Below, one piece after another: positions 1 to 6,584 of a stretch of 10,487 nucleotides of DNA (position 1 is its first letter; each line of letters starts with the position of its first letter). The DNA is taken from NCBI GenBank assembly GCA_007116605.1, contig SKID01000303.1, positions 1-10,487 of the forward strand. Reading direction: 5' to 3'. Position numbers and translations under genes: made by a program. The stretch comes from Tissierellia bacterium (GTDB taxonomy: Bacteria; Bacillota; Clostridia; Tissierellales; Dethiosulfatibacteraceae). The notes beneath the pieces were generated by a model. It did no database searches. It was not told the DNA's origin and was given only the letters and a program-made list of their open reading frames with translations.

Positions 1-586
1 TGATATGATTTAAACAAATGTCACTGTTAACCACCGCACCATATATTTTAAATCCTTTTGATTTTAAATGGTTCAATAAGGTTAACTCATCTTCAACAAA
101 CATGATTTGCACTCTTGTAATTGAACCCATAGTGGCACGAACACATTTAGGATTGTAAGGGTCTACACACCCTAAATTCATCATAATGATTCGTGTTCCA
201 AATGCATCACATGATCTTATAATTGTGCCTAAATTACCTGGGTCTTGAATTTTATCAAGAAATAAAATTCGCTTCTCATTGTCCATTGATTTCAAGTCAA
301 ATGTAGGCTTTTTTACAATAGCCATAATCCCTTGAGTATGTTCAGTATCTGCTATTTTGTTAAATAGGCTTTCTTTAATAATCGATACTTGCAAATCTTC
401 ATTAATGAACGAGGGTATTGGATAGTTTTCGGTCATCAAGATTTTAATCATTTGGAAATGAGAGTGTATACATTCCTCCACTAGCTTGGTTCCTTCTGCT
501 AAAAAAAGTCCTTGTTTGTCTCTTGCTTTCTTTGTTTTTAATTGCTTCACTAATTGAATCCATTGATTTTCTTGGCTAATAATCAT
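1..586 (-). CDS. SpoU/TrmH-family RNA 2'-O-methyltransferase, 3' end cut by window edge
   Basis: This reading frame stays open for 195 codons from an ATG at 586 to the left edge, so the C-terminus is missing; the family is usually about 260 residues. The start follows AAAGGAG with a 7-base spacer. The N-terminal part (about residues 1-95) carries KKARDKQGLFLAEGTKL, typical of the substrate-binding domain that precedes the catalytic domain in rRNA-type SpoU enzymes. The SPOUT catalytic domain begins near residue 105. Motif 1 is visible as IQDPGNLGTIIR (113-124) and motif 2 as NPKCVRATMGS (145-155). Motif 3, which completes the S-adenosylmethionine-binding knot, would lie beyond the edge. The family transfers a methyl group to a ribose 2'-OH of rRNA or tRNA; the target base cannot be read from sequence. 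It sits downstream of rplT but is separated from it by an intrinsic terminator, and I found no convincing promoter of its own. Confidence 0.93.
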   Translation of the reverse strand, partial: MIISQENQWIQLVKQLKTKKARDKQGLFLAEGTKLVEECIHSHFQMIKILMTENYPIPSFINEDLQVSIIKESLFNKIADTEHTQGIMAIVKKPTFDLKSMDNEKRILFLDKIQDPGNLGTIIRSCDAFGTRIIMMNLGCVDPYNPKCVRATMGSITRVQIMFVEDELTLLNHLKSKGFKIYGAVVNSDICLNHI

Positions 587-690
587 AGAGCATCTCCTTT
601 AGCAAAAATACGATCTAGGTCAGACTTTAATCTGTATTTCATCGATAGGTTTTGTTAATCAAGAGAAATAGCACTTTTAGTCATCGTATA

Positions 691-720
691 AAGAAAAAAT
701 AACCGCCTTCACGGTTATTA
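691..720 (-). terminator. Intrinsic terminator after rplT
   Basis: On the minus strand a perfect 8-bp stem AATAACCG / CGGTTATT (712-719 with 698-705) encloses a 6-base loop and runs into a T-rich tract (TTTTTTCTTT, about 699-690). It lies 14 bases past the rplT stop codon, where the infC-rpmI-rplT transcript would end. Some read-through into the downstream methyltransferase gene is possible because that gene has no obvious promoter. Confidence 0.88.
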
Positions 721-733
721 TCTGCTATAAGGT

Positions 734-1078
734 TTATTTAACCATTTCTACTAATTGGGCAAACCCATTAGGATCATTTACAGCCATATCTGCTAGCATT
801 TTTCTGTTGACTTCAATGTTTGCGGTTTTCAATGCATTAATAAACTTGTTATAAGACAAGCCATTAATTCTTGCTGCTGCGTTAATTCTTGTAATCCATA
901 GTCTTCTAAATTCTCTTTTTCTAAGCTTTCTACCTACATAAGCATAGGACAAAGACTTCATCACCGCTTGATTTGCTACTTTGAACTGCTTACTTTTTGC
1001 TCCGTAATAGCCTTTTGCAAGCTTTAATATTTTTTTATGTTTTTTTCTAGCATTAACTGCTCTTTTTACTCTTGCCAT
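734..1078 (-). CDS. rplT: Large-subunit ribosomal protein bL20
   Basis: This 114-residue protein is bL20, a primary 23S rRNA-binding protein needed early in assembly of the 50S subunit. The N-terminus MARVKRAVNARKKHKKILKLA and the conserved block YAYVGRKLRKREFRRLWITRINAA (about residues 46-69) are diagnostic. The long basic N-terminal extension and the globular C-terminal half (GLSYNKFINALKTANIEVNRKMLADMA) are both present. The length is close to the usual 115-119 residues. The ATG follows AGGAGG with a 7-base spacer, and the gene begins 19 bases after the rpmI stop. In Bacillus subtilis L20 represses this operon by acting on the infC leader; a candidate target structure is present here at 1841-1947. 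Confidence 0.98.
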   Translation of the reverse strand: MARVKRAVNARKKHKKILKLAKGYYGAKSKQFKVANQAVMKSLSYAYVGRKLRKREFRRLWITRINAAARINGLSYNKFINALKTANIEVNRKMLADMAVNDPNGFAQLVEMVK

Positions 1079-1097
1079 GATTATACCTCCTTACTGT

Positions 1098-1292
1098 CTA
1101 ATATGGGATTAATTTGCTTATTCTCTTAAAGTCTCCATCAGAAACTAATGCGCCTTGTCTTAAGTTTCTAACTTTTTTACCTGATTTTTTGCCTGTAAAA
1201 TGGTTTTTAGTTGCTTGAGCTCTTTTTATTTTACCACTACCGGTTTTTTTAAATCTTTTAGCAGCGCCTCTATTTGTTTTAATTTTTGGCAT
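1098..1292 (-). CDS. rpmI: Large-subunit ribosomal protein bL35
   Basis: This 64-residue, strongly basic protein is bL35, a small 50S subunit protein. The start MPKIKTNRGAAKRFKKTGSGKIKR is the family signature, and the rest (NHFTGKKSGKKVRNLR, ending DFKRISKLIPY) also fits. Length is normal. The ATG is preceded by GGAGG with a 7-base spacer. It is the middle gene of the conserved infC-rpmI-rplT order, 22 bases after infC and 19 bases before rplT, and should be co-transcribed with both. Confidence 0.98.
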   Translation of the reverse strand: MPKIKTNRGAAKRFKKTGSGKIKRAQATKNHFTGKKSGKKVRNLRQGALVSDGDFKRISKLIPY

Positions 1293-1314
1293 GTCATATC
1301 CTCCTCTCAGTAAA

Positions 1315-1821
1315 CTAGATTTTTGAATTTAAAAACATTACCATTTGGCGTCCCTCCATTTTGGGGGGTTTATCGACAACCGAATACTCAGAAGTAGCTT
1401 CAACAAACTTATCTAAAACTTCTCTTCCAATACTGGTGTTTCCTAATTGTCTTCCTCTGAATCTTACAGCGACTTTTACACGGTCACCTTTCTCAAGAAA
1501 CTTGATTGCATTCTTAATCTTCACCTGCAAATCATGTTCATCGATATTGGGTGTCATTCGGATTTCTTTAATATTAATGACTTTTTGCTTCTTTTTGGAC
1601 TCTTTTTCTTTTTTGGTCATTTCATATTTGTGTTTTCCATAATCCATAATCCGACATACAGGCGGTTCTGCATTCGGTGACACTTTTACCAAATCAAGCT
1701 TTTGTTCTTCTGCCATTCTTAGGGCATCTCTGCCACTAACAATACCCAATTGAGCACCGTCTGCACCAATTAGACGAACTTCTTTGTCCCTGATTTGATT
1801 ATTAATATCAAGTTCTTTAAT
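1315..1821 (-). CDS. infC: Translation initiation factor IF-3, AUU start codon
   Basis: IF-3 binds the 30S subunit, keeps it apart from 50S and checks the start codon-initiator tRNA pairing. The N-terminal domain starts KELDINNQIRDKEVRLIGADG and continues through the family block SGRDALRMAEEQKLDLVKVSP and PPVCRIMDYGK. A lysine-rich linker (about residues 67-84) leads to the C-terminal 30S-binding domain, with IRMTPNIDEHDL and VRFRGRQ. No ATG, GTG or TTG lies upstream of the TTG at 1749, and starting there would delete the conserved first 24 residues. The frame instead reaches ATT at 1821-1819, placed 7 bases after a perfect AGGAGG (1829-1834). That gives 168 residues, the normal size. A second ATT at 1824 is also in frame but only 4 bases from the Shine-Dalgarno. 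AUU starts are a known infC feature that lets IF-3 limit its own synthesis. Confidence 0.96.
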   Translation of the reverse strand: MKELDINNQIRDKEVRLIGADGAQLGIVSGRDALRMAEEQKLDLVKVSPNAEPPVCRIMDYGKHKYEMTKKEKESKKKQKVINIKEIRMTPNIDEHDLQVKIKNAIKFLEKGDRVKVAVRFRGRQLGNTSIGREVLDKFVEATSEYSVVDKPPKMEGRQMVMFLNSKI

Positions 1822-1827
1822 AATTAC

Positions 1828-1834
1828 ACCTCCT
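1828..1834 (-). promoter_or_regulatory. Shine-Dalgarno that sets the infC AUU start
   Basis: The minus strand reads AGGAGGT here, a full match to the anti-Shine-Dalgarno. The spacer from AGGAGG to ATT at 1821 is 7 bases, against 4 bases to ATT at 1824, which favours 1821 as the start of infC. It lies only about 6 bases past the T-run of the leader terminator, so it is transcribed only when attenuation fails. Confidence 0.85.
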
Positions 1835-1840
1835 AAGATA

Positions 1841-1869
1841 ATAAAAAAAGACAGCTTAATCCGCTGTCT
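1841..1869 (-). terminator. Intrinsic terminator (attenuator) in the infC leader
   Basis: The minus strand forms a perfect 7-bp stem AGACAGC / GCTGTCT (1869-1863 with 1855-1849), with loop GGATTAA, immediately followed by a run of T residues (1849-1843). It lies between the promoter at 1953-1981 and the infC ribosome binding site, so it acts as an attenuator rather than an end-of-operon terminator. Its 5' arm and loop contain AGCGGAT (1865-1859), exactly complementary to ATCCGCT upstream (1932-1926). Confidence 0.85.
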
Positions 1870-1947
1870 CTATGAACACTTAATCACATAACCATACTAG
1901 CTACCACTGGCGCCGCATGGTGAGAAGCGGATACTTCTTCTTGCACT
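1841..1947 (-). promoter_or_regulatory. infC-rpmI-rplT 5' leader, probable L20-type attenuator
   Basis: About 125 bases separate the predicted transcription start (near 1947-1946) from infC. They hold a 5' hairpin AGAAG / CTTCT (1938-1934 with 1927-1923) with loop TATCCG, a GC-rich central segment with GCGGCGCC flanked by ACCA and TGGT, and the terminator at 1841-1869. ATCCGCT (1932-1926) can pair with AGCGGAT (1865-1859) in the 5' side of the terminator, giving a mutually exclusive antiterminator. In Bacillus subtilis ribosomal protein L20 controls infC-rpmI-rplT by transcription attenuation in an equivalent leader (Rfam L20_leader). Operon identity and position match that model. I could not align the central segment to the L20-binding rRNA mimic, so L20 as ligand is inference. 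Confidence 0.7.
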
Positions 1948-1952
1948 CAATT

Positions 1953-1981
1953 AGTATATGCTAAATATGGTTAGTTGTCAA
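1953..1981 (-). promoter_or_regulatory. Sigma-A-type promoter of the infC operon
   Basis: The -35 box is TTGACA (1981-1976, perfect consensus) and the -10 box is TATACT (1958-1953, five of six), with an ideal 17-base spacer. Transcription should begin about 7 bases further on, near 1947-1946. The promoter lies 36 bases past the stop codon of the M23 peptidase gene, in the only gap between that gene and infC. Confidence 0.9.
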
Positions 1982-2016
1982 GCAAATATTTCTTTTTTTT
2001 GACCCTAACCAACGCT

Positions 2017-3138
2017 TTACTGTAAATATTCCATAGGATCTGTATGTGTACCATTTGTCCTCACTTCAAAGTGTAAGTGAGGTCCAGTAGACATCCCTGT
2101 TGTGCCTGAATAGGCAATCAGTTGACCTTTGGTGACACTTTGACCTTCACTCACAACCACACTATTATTATGGGCGTATAATGTAGATATCCCACCACCA
2201 TGATCAATTAACACAATAATACCATAAGCTCCAAACCATCCTGCATAAGTCACCACACCTGTATTTGCAGCTACAATACGTTGTTTCATCGGTACCCCAA
2301 CGTCTACTCCAGTATGCATACTCCAATGACCATATAATGGGTGGGGTCTCATCCCATAAGGAGATGTGATCCTATAATATCCAGGTGAAGGCCAAGCCAT
2401 CTCTCCACCGGCATATTTCATTTCAAGCTGTGCTAATTGAATTTTCTTCTCAATCTCATCTGACGCTTCTAATAATTTTTGTTCTTGGGCTTTTAGCTCA
2501 TCTATATTACCTTGCAAAGACCGCATATAGCCTTCTTTAGCACGACTAGCAACTTCTATATCCGTTCTTTTTAATTTCACATCGTTCATGGCAAGTTCTA
2601 AGTGATGCCTCTCATTTTGAAGAGATAACTGAGCGATATCAAGGGATATATATTGTTGCTCAAGTTCTTCTAAAATATTGACATCATTTCTGACAATTCT
2701 TTGAATCATATCCATTCGTGTTAAAAAATCACTTAAATCTGAAGCGTTAAACAATACTTCCAAATATCCGACTGCCCCATTTTTATACATTGCACGTAGT
2801 CTTTGTTCTAGCAATTCATTAGTCACTTGGATTTCATTTTGAATCTCTTGTATATCTTGCTCAATGGCTTCAATATTATCCTCAATAGCAGCTATCTCCA
2901 TTTGTAACTTTATCTCTTCTGAAGTTAATTCTAAAATCACTTTATCTAACTGATCAATTTCTTTTTGAACAGATGATCTTTCAGTTTGAACTTCTTGTAT
3001 TCTAGAATTAATATTTGTTATTTCCTTTTCTGTTCTGTCTAATTCCCTTTGTAAGTCACTGATTCGCGAAGCGCCTGCAGTCAATACTAAACTCATCATC
3101 ATGACCGTTAAGAAAACTATACGACACCACTTTTTCAT
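2017..3138 (-). CDS. Secreted coiled-coil M23 (LytM) peptidoglycan endopeptidase, FtsEX partner
   Basis: This 373-residue protein starts with a signal peptide (MKKW, hydrophobic stretch to about residue 20, likely cleavage near AGA-S at 23-24). Residues 25-240 are mostly heptad-rich coiled coil, interrupted at about 116-150 by AMYKNGAVGYLEVLFNASDL, a segment typical of the PcsB/EnvC-type coiled-coil domain. The C-terminal M23 domain (about 248-373) begins PSPGYYRITSPYG. The zinc ligands are visible as H275 and D279 (HTGVD) and H356 (HLHF), with catalytic histidines H323 (YAH) and H354, so the domain appears active. M23 enzymes cut peptide cross-bridges in peptidoglycan. The gene starts 8 bases after ftsX behind AGGGGG, and known FtsEX partners (EnvC, PcsB, CwlO) bind FtsX through their coiled coils. 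I therefore infer an FtsEX-gated hydrolase for division or growth. No terminator is evident after it. Confidence 0.92.
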   Translation of the reverse strand: MKKWCRIVFLTVMMMSLVLTAGASRISDLQRELDRTEKEITNINSRIQEVQTERSSVQKEIDQLDKVILELTSEEIKLQMEIAAIEDNIEAIEQDIQEIQNEIQVTNELLEQRLRAMYKNGAVGYLEVLFNASDLSDFLTRMDMIQRIVRNDVNILEELEQQYISLDIAQLSLQNERHHLELAMNDVKLKRTDIEVASRAKEGYMRSLQGNIDELKAQEQKLLEASDEIEKKIQLAQLEMKYAGGEMAWPSPGYYRITSPYGMRPHPLYGHWSMHTGVDVGVPMKQRIVAANTGVVTYAGWFGAYGIIVLIDHGGGISTLYAHNNSVVVSEGQSVTKGQLIAYSGTTGMSTGPHLHFEVRTNGTHTDPMEYLQ

Positions 3139-3146
3139 AGTACCCC

Positions 3147-4043
3147 CTACACATTCAAGAATTTTTTAAGGGAAACGATACTTCCCAATATACCAATGCC
3201 TACGCCAATTGTCATGAAAATAATTAAAAAATCAAAAGCAATATTTTGTGCTGGTATTAAGTAAAACGACAACATTGCAAACATTTTTTCATTTGTAAAA
3301 GAAACCAAATAATCATAGCCATTCAAAACAATTACAATGGCTAACAAAGAACCCAGTAAACCCAGTACAATCCCTTCAAATATAAATGGTCCTCTTACAA
3401 ATCCATTAGATGCACCTATGTATTGCATCAACTCAATTTCTATTTTTCTCGATGCAACGGTTATTTTTATGGTGTTTTGGATAATAAAAATACTCACTAA
3501 TAAAAGAATGAGAATCACAACCATGCCAAAATATTGAATAAAATCAGCTGTAGCAATGAGTCTTTCCACAATATCTTTATAATATTTGACTTCCTCAATG
3601 CCATCTTTTTGCTCAATCAAACTAATGACACGGCTTGCATAGGATACATCGACTAATTGAACAACATATGTGTTCGGCAACGGATTATTCACCAAACCTT
3701 CTAAAAGGCGACCATCTTCACCCCATTCTTCTTTCATTTGATTCAAGGCATACTCTTTAGATTGATAAACCACTGCTAAAGTGCCTTCAATGCTACTGAT
3801 TTCTTCTCCAATTTGTCTAATTCTTTGATTGCTGATATGGTCATCTAAATAGACAAAGATTTCATCAAATGTTTCTTTTGTAGACATAGAAATGGCATTA
3901 ACATTTAAAATCACCATCAGCACTAAGCCTAAAATCACAAGGACTGAAGCCACTGAACCAATAGAAGCCAAACTCATTGTGCGATTTCGCATAATTCCTT
4001 GGATGCCTTGTTTAAATGTGTGTTTAAAAATTCTAGAGGTCAT
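3147..4043 (-). CDS. ftsX: Cell-division ABC transporter-like permease FtsX
   Basis: This 298-residue membrane protein matches FtsX in topology. One transmembrane helix lies near residues 24-48, followed by a large extracytoplasmic loop (about 50-170) and three more helices near 171-192, 219-242 and 270-292. Family features visible are the loop motif NPLP (120-123), IEIELMQYIGASNGFVRGPFIFEG (201-224) before helix 3, and a cytoplasmic amphipathic N-terminus. FtsX is not thought to transport anything. With FtsE it passes ATP-driven conformational change across the membrane to a murein hydrolase bound by the outer loop. It overlaps ftsE by 11 bases, which implies translational coupling, and is followed 8 bases later by a coiled-coil hydrolase that is its likely partner. 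Length and order are normal. Confidence 0.96.
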   Translation of the reverse strand: MTSRIFKHTFKQGIQGIMRNRTMSLASIGSVASVLVILGLVLMVILNVNAISMSTKETFDEIFVYLDDHISNQRIRQIGEEISSIEGTLAVVYQSKEYALNQMKEEWGEDGRLLEGLVNNPLPNTYVVQLVDVSYASRVISLIEQKDGIEEVKYYKDIVERLIATADFIQYFGMVVILILLLVSIFIIQNTIKITVASRKIEIELMQYIGASNGFVRGPFIFEGIVLGLLGSLLAIVIVLNGYDYLVSFTNEKMFAMLSFYLIPAQNIAFDFLIIFMTIGVGIGILGSIVSLKKFLNV

Positions 4044-4719
4044 GATAATAGTCCCCTTCCTCAGTGTCTCTTATAATGCGTCCATTTTTTAACTCAATCA
4101 CTCTCTTTTTCATTGTGTCAACAATGGCGCGGTCATGGGTAACCATTAATACAGTAGTGCCCCTTCTGTTAATTTCTGAAAAAATCTTCATAATTTCATA
4201 AGATGTTTCAGGATCTAGGTTCCCTGTTGGCTCATCTGCAATAATTAAATCCGGCTTGTTCACAACGGCTCTTGCAATGGCAATACGTTGCTGTTCTCCT
4301 CCTGCTAGCTCATTAGGAAAGTTATTGGCCTTATCACTTAAACCAACCATACTGAGTACAGTGGGTACTTCTCTTCTAATGTTTTTTGGTGTATGCCCAA
4401 CCATTTCCATGGCAAAGGCGATGTTTTCATACACCGTTTTTTTATCTAATAATCTAAAATCTTGAAAAATAACACCCACTTTCCTTCTATGTAAAGGAAT
4501 TTGTCGATGGCTTAATTTAGTAATATCTTGATTATTAAATATAATTTTACCTTCTGTTGGGTCTACTTCTTTAATAAGTAATTTAATCAAAGTTGTTTTA
4601 CCCGCACCACTTTTTCCTACAATAAATGAAAAACTACCTTTTTCAATTTTAAAACTTATATCATTAACTGCTGTAAATTTATTTTTATACACTTTAGTGA
4701 CATTGCTAAATTCAAACAT
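4033..4719 (-). CDS. ftsE: Cell-division ATP-binding protein FtsE
   Basis: This 228-residue ABC ATPase has all nucleotide-binding motifs: Walker A GKSGAGKTT (35-43), Q-loop FQDFRLL (85-91), signature LAGGEQQR (138-145), Walker B LIIADEP (158-164) followed by TGNLD, and H-loop VTHD (H195). The LDKKTVYENIAFAMEMVG segment after the Q-loop is typical of FtsE. The signature has Ala where most FtsE proteins have Ser; this substitution is tolerated in other ABC proteins. FtsE dimerises under FtsX and drives peptidoglycan hydrolase activation. The ATG follows GGAG with a 6-base spacer. The gene begins 53 bases after tagA, and a candidate promoter lies in that gap, so it may head its own ftsE-ftsX-hydrolase unit. 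Confidence 0.97.
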   Translation of the reverse strand: MFEFSNVTKVYKNKFTAVNDISFKIEKGSFSFIVGKSGAGKTTLIKLLIKEVDPTEGKIIFNNQDITKLSHRQIPLHRRKVGVIFQDFRLLDKKTVYENIAFAMEMVGHTPKNIRREVPTVLSMVGLSDKANNFPNELAGGEQQRIAIARAVVNKPDLIIADEPTGNLDPETSYEIMKIFSEINRRGTTVLMVTHDRAIVDTMKKRVIELKNGRIIRDTEEGDYYHDL

Positions 4720-4743
4720 TCTCTACTCCGTCATAACATCTTA

Positions 4744-4776
4744 ATTATATTGTACATTATTTTATTAATATTTCAA
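4744..4776 (-). promoter_or_regulatory. Candidate promoter for ftsE-ftsX-M23
   Basis: On the minus strand TTGAAA (4776-4771) is followed after 16 bases by TACAAT (4754-4749). An overlapping TATAAT (4749-4744) offers a second -10 at a less favourable spacing. The -35 overlaps the tagA stop codon. The region is very AT-rich, so chance matches are likely. The call rests on its being the only real gap between the polysaccharide block and ftsE. No terminator hairpin was seen between tagA and ftsE. Confidence 0.5.
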
Positions 4777-5549
4777 TCGATTTTTGTTTTTTTTACAATA
4801 TCTTTTGGTCCAAATACAATTTTCCATAAAAATAAAGGCAATAAAACTTGTCTTTTTATTCTTTTTGGATCCATCACTAAACGGTAAAACCATTCCAATC
4901 CTAGTTTTTGAAAAATTCTTGGCGCTCTTTTGACTTGACCTGATAATACATCAATCGTTCCCCCATTACCAATAATGCATTTAGTATTTAATTGGTTTTT
5001 ATTAGCGATTATCCAATTTTCTTGATATGGAGATCCCATGCCTACAAACAATATATCTGGTTTTAAGTGATTAATTTGATTCAAAACAACTTGTTCCTCA
5101 GGGTCTAAAGGCAAAGCTATATGAGCACCTTTAAAAAAACCATGATGGGATCCAACGATAATATTGTCGTACTTTTGGTTGCATTTTTCCATCGCTTCTT
5201 CAGCTACACCTGGTTTTCCACCTAAAAAAAACACTTTCAAATTTTTCTTTTTTGCTAAATTTAATAAATATACAGAGGTATCAAAACCCGTAATTCGTTC
5301 TGGCAAATAATGTTTTTTTAACTTTGCACCAATGATTAATCCTATGCCATCAGGTAATACCATGTCTCCCTGATTGATCATTGACCGAAGTTTCTCATCT
5401 TTTTGACACATCATCACAATTTCTGTGTTGGGTGTAAAAATAATCTTAGGCTCATAGGTCCTGTTTGCTAAAAAGTCTTGTAACTTCAGATGGGTTTGTT
5501 CTTGTGTCAAGTAATCTATCCCCACATCCATAATCCATATTTTTTCCAT
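4773..5549 (-). CDS. tagA: WecG/TagA/CpsF-family glycosyltransferase (GT26)
   Basis: This 258-residue protein belongs to the family whose characterised members transfer N-acetylmannosamine (TagA) or ManNAcA (WecG) from UDP-sugar to a lipid-linked GlcNAc. Family motifs in order are TPNTE (39-43), LPDGIG (65-70, with the Asp proposed as catalytic base), RITGFD (85-90), FFLGGKPGVAEEA (107-119), MGSPYQENW (171-179), GNGGTIDVLSG (194-204) and RAPRIFQKLGLEW (208-220). The C-terminal part (about 225-258) carries several basic residues and a hydrophobic patch, matching the appendage that tethers TagA to the membrane. The ATG directly follows the csaB stop codon (TAAATG). Next to csaB it probably makes an early linkage step of a secondary cell wall polymer. 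The actual sugar cannot be read from the sequence, so the symbol denotes the family. Confidence 0.9.
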   Translation of the reverse strand: MEKIWIMDVGIDYLTQEQTHLKLQDFLANRTYEPKIIFTPNTEIVMMCQKDEKLRSMINQGDMVLPDGIGLIIGAKLKKHYLPERITGFDTSVYLLNLAKKKNLKVFFLGGKPGVAEEAMEKCNQKYDNIIVGSHHGFFKGAHIALPLDPEEQVVLNQINHLKPDILFVGMGSPYQENWIIANKNQLNTKCIIGNGGTIDVLSGQVKRAPRIFQKLGLEWFYRLVMDPKRIKRQVLLPLFLWKIVFGPKDIVKKTKID

Positions 5550-6584
5550 TTATGCATTTTCTCCCATAATTTCATCAATATCATTTATCATTTGTTCATT
5601 TGCTAGGATGCATGATTGGGTTTTTTTCGCTACTTTATTCACTTGATCTTCATATTCTCCTAATATGGCATCCATAGTATTGAATAGCTCTTCTTCATTG
5701 ATTGGGTGATTCACTTCAAAATAAGGTTGCTCAAAGGTTTCGCAAAACTGTGAAACTTTTGGATCATATGACAAACCAATAAATGGTTTTTCATACATGG
5801 AAGCCAATACTAAGGCATGTAATCGCATCCCTAATACTAGAGTTGAAGAATCAATCATAGCCATTAAATCTTCTAACCGATTAAAACATTGAACTTCCCC
5901 TAACACTTCTAAAACAGAACGATCTTGTTTGTCTTGCATGGATACTAAACTAACCAAGTAACCTTTAGATTTTAATCTGATCACTACTTGTTTAATCACA
6001 TCTAGAAAACTCGGATGACAATGCCATTGCCTTAAATTAATGACAATATGGTGCTCTGAATATTGTTTTAGTTTAGGTCTTGTATCTTCAAATGCCAAAT
6101 CACACCCTAATGTTGTTGGTGCTTTTCTGTATTCACTCACCCAATCATAAGACAATGGATCTCTTAAATGTACATAATGCAGTTTTTTTAAGGTTTTTTT
6201 AACACACCATTCTTGCCATTTTCCTTGAATAGGTCCCATACCATTCCCTAGAAGGATGACTTTTTTTCTAAAGATTACTCCTAAATTTAAAATAACTAAA
6301 TAATAGAGCAAACTCCTATTTGAAGTCACATTTTGTAACATGCTACCACCACCACCGACAAGATAGTCTGTCTTGATGATTTCTTTTAATATCCCTAAAA
6401 AGTGATTACGACTAACCCCTCTTATGCCATGATGTTTAGCTGTATGATCTACTGAATAAGATAATGCGCTAATATCATCCAATAAGATGTGTTTGTTTAG
6501 CATTTTAATTGTTTTTGATAAAATCAATTCATCGCCCCAATTTTCTGAGCCATAATACCCAATAATAAATGCTTTTCTACTCAT
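5550..6584 (-). CDS. csaB: CsaB-like polysaccharide pyruvyl transferase
   Basis: This 344-residue enzyme (starting MSRKAFIIGYYG) would transfer a pyruvyl group from phosphoenolpyruvate onto a sugar of a cell wall polymer, creating the ketal recognised by SLH domains of surface proteins. Visible family motifs are GYYGSENWGDE (9-19), GGGGSMLQN (77-85), LGNGMGPI (112-119), RDPLS (141-145), GMRLHA (252-257, with the conserved catalytic-region His) and SYDPKV (272-277). The frame is open to 6662, but that would overlap the previous gene by 86 bases. The ATG at 6584 gives the standard CsaB N-terminus, has AGGTG 7 bases upstream, and leaves an 8-base overlap. It sits between a GT4-like glycosyltransferase and tagA. 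The pyruvylated-polymer role is by family; the acceptor sugar is unknown. Confidence 0.93.
   Translation of the reverse strand: MSRKAFIIGYYGSENWGDELILSKTIKMLNKHILLDDISALSYSVDHTAKHHGIRGVSRNHFLGILKEIIKTDYLVGGGGSMLQNVTSNRSLLYYLVILNLGVIFRKKVILLGNGMGPIQGKWQEWCVKKTLKKLHYVHLRDPLSYDWVSEYRKAPTTLGCDLAFEDTRPKLKQYSEHHIVINLRQWHCHPSFLDVIKQVVIRLKSKGYLVSLVSMQDKQDRSVLEVLGEVQCFNRLEDLMAMIDSSTLVLGMRLHALVLASMYEKPFIGLSYDPKVSQFCETFEQPYFEVNHPINEEELFNTMDAILGEYEDQVNKVAKKTQSCILANEQMINDIDEIMGENA

Noticed and set aside
587..690. Possible promoter for the RNA methyltransferase (TTGATT followed by AAATAC on the minus strand) and a small inverted repeat CAGATTAAAGTCTG.
   Set aside because: The -10 match is poor, and the repeat has only a 4-bp stem with no T-run, so neither rises above chance in AT-rich DNA. 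Nothing else is seen in this gap.
1361..1680. Plus-strand open frames opposite infC.
   Set aside because: They are antisense to a highly conserved gene, have no ribosome binding site, and encode no recognisable domain; they follow from the base composition of the real gene.
1902..1919. A tiny reading frame in the infC leader on the minus strand (ATG CGG CGC CAG TGG TAG) that could be a leader peptide.
   Set aside because: Only five codons, no ribosome binding site in front of it, no run of regulatory codons, and the GC-rich segment is better explained as RNA structure.
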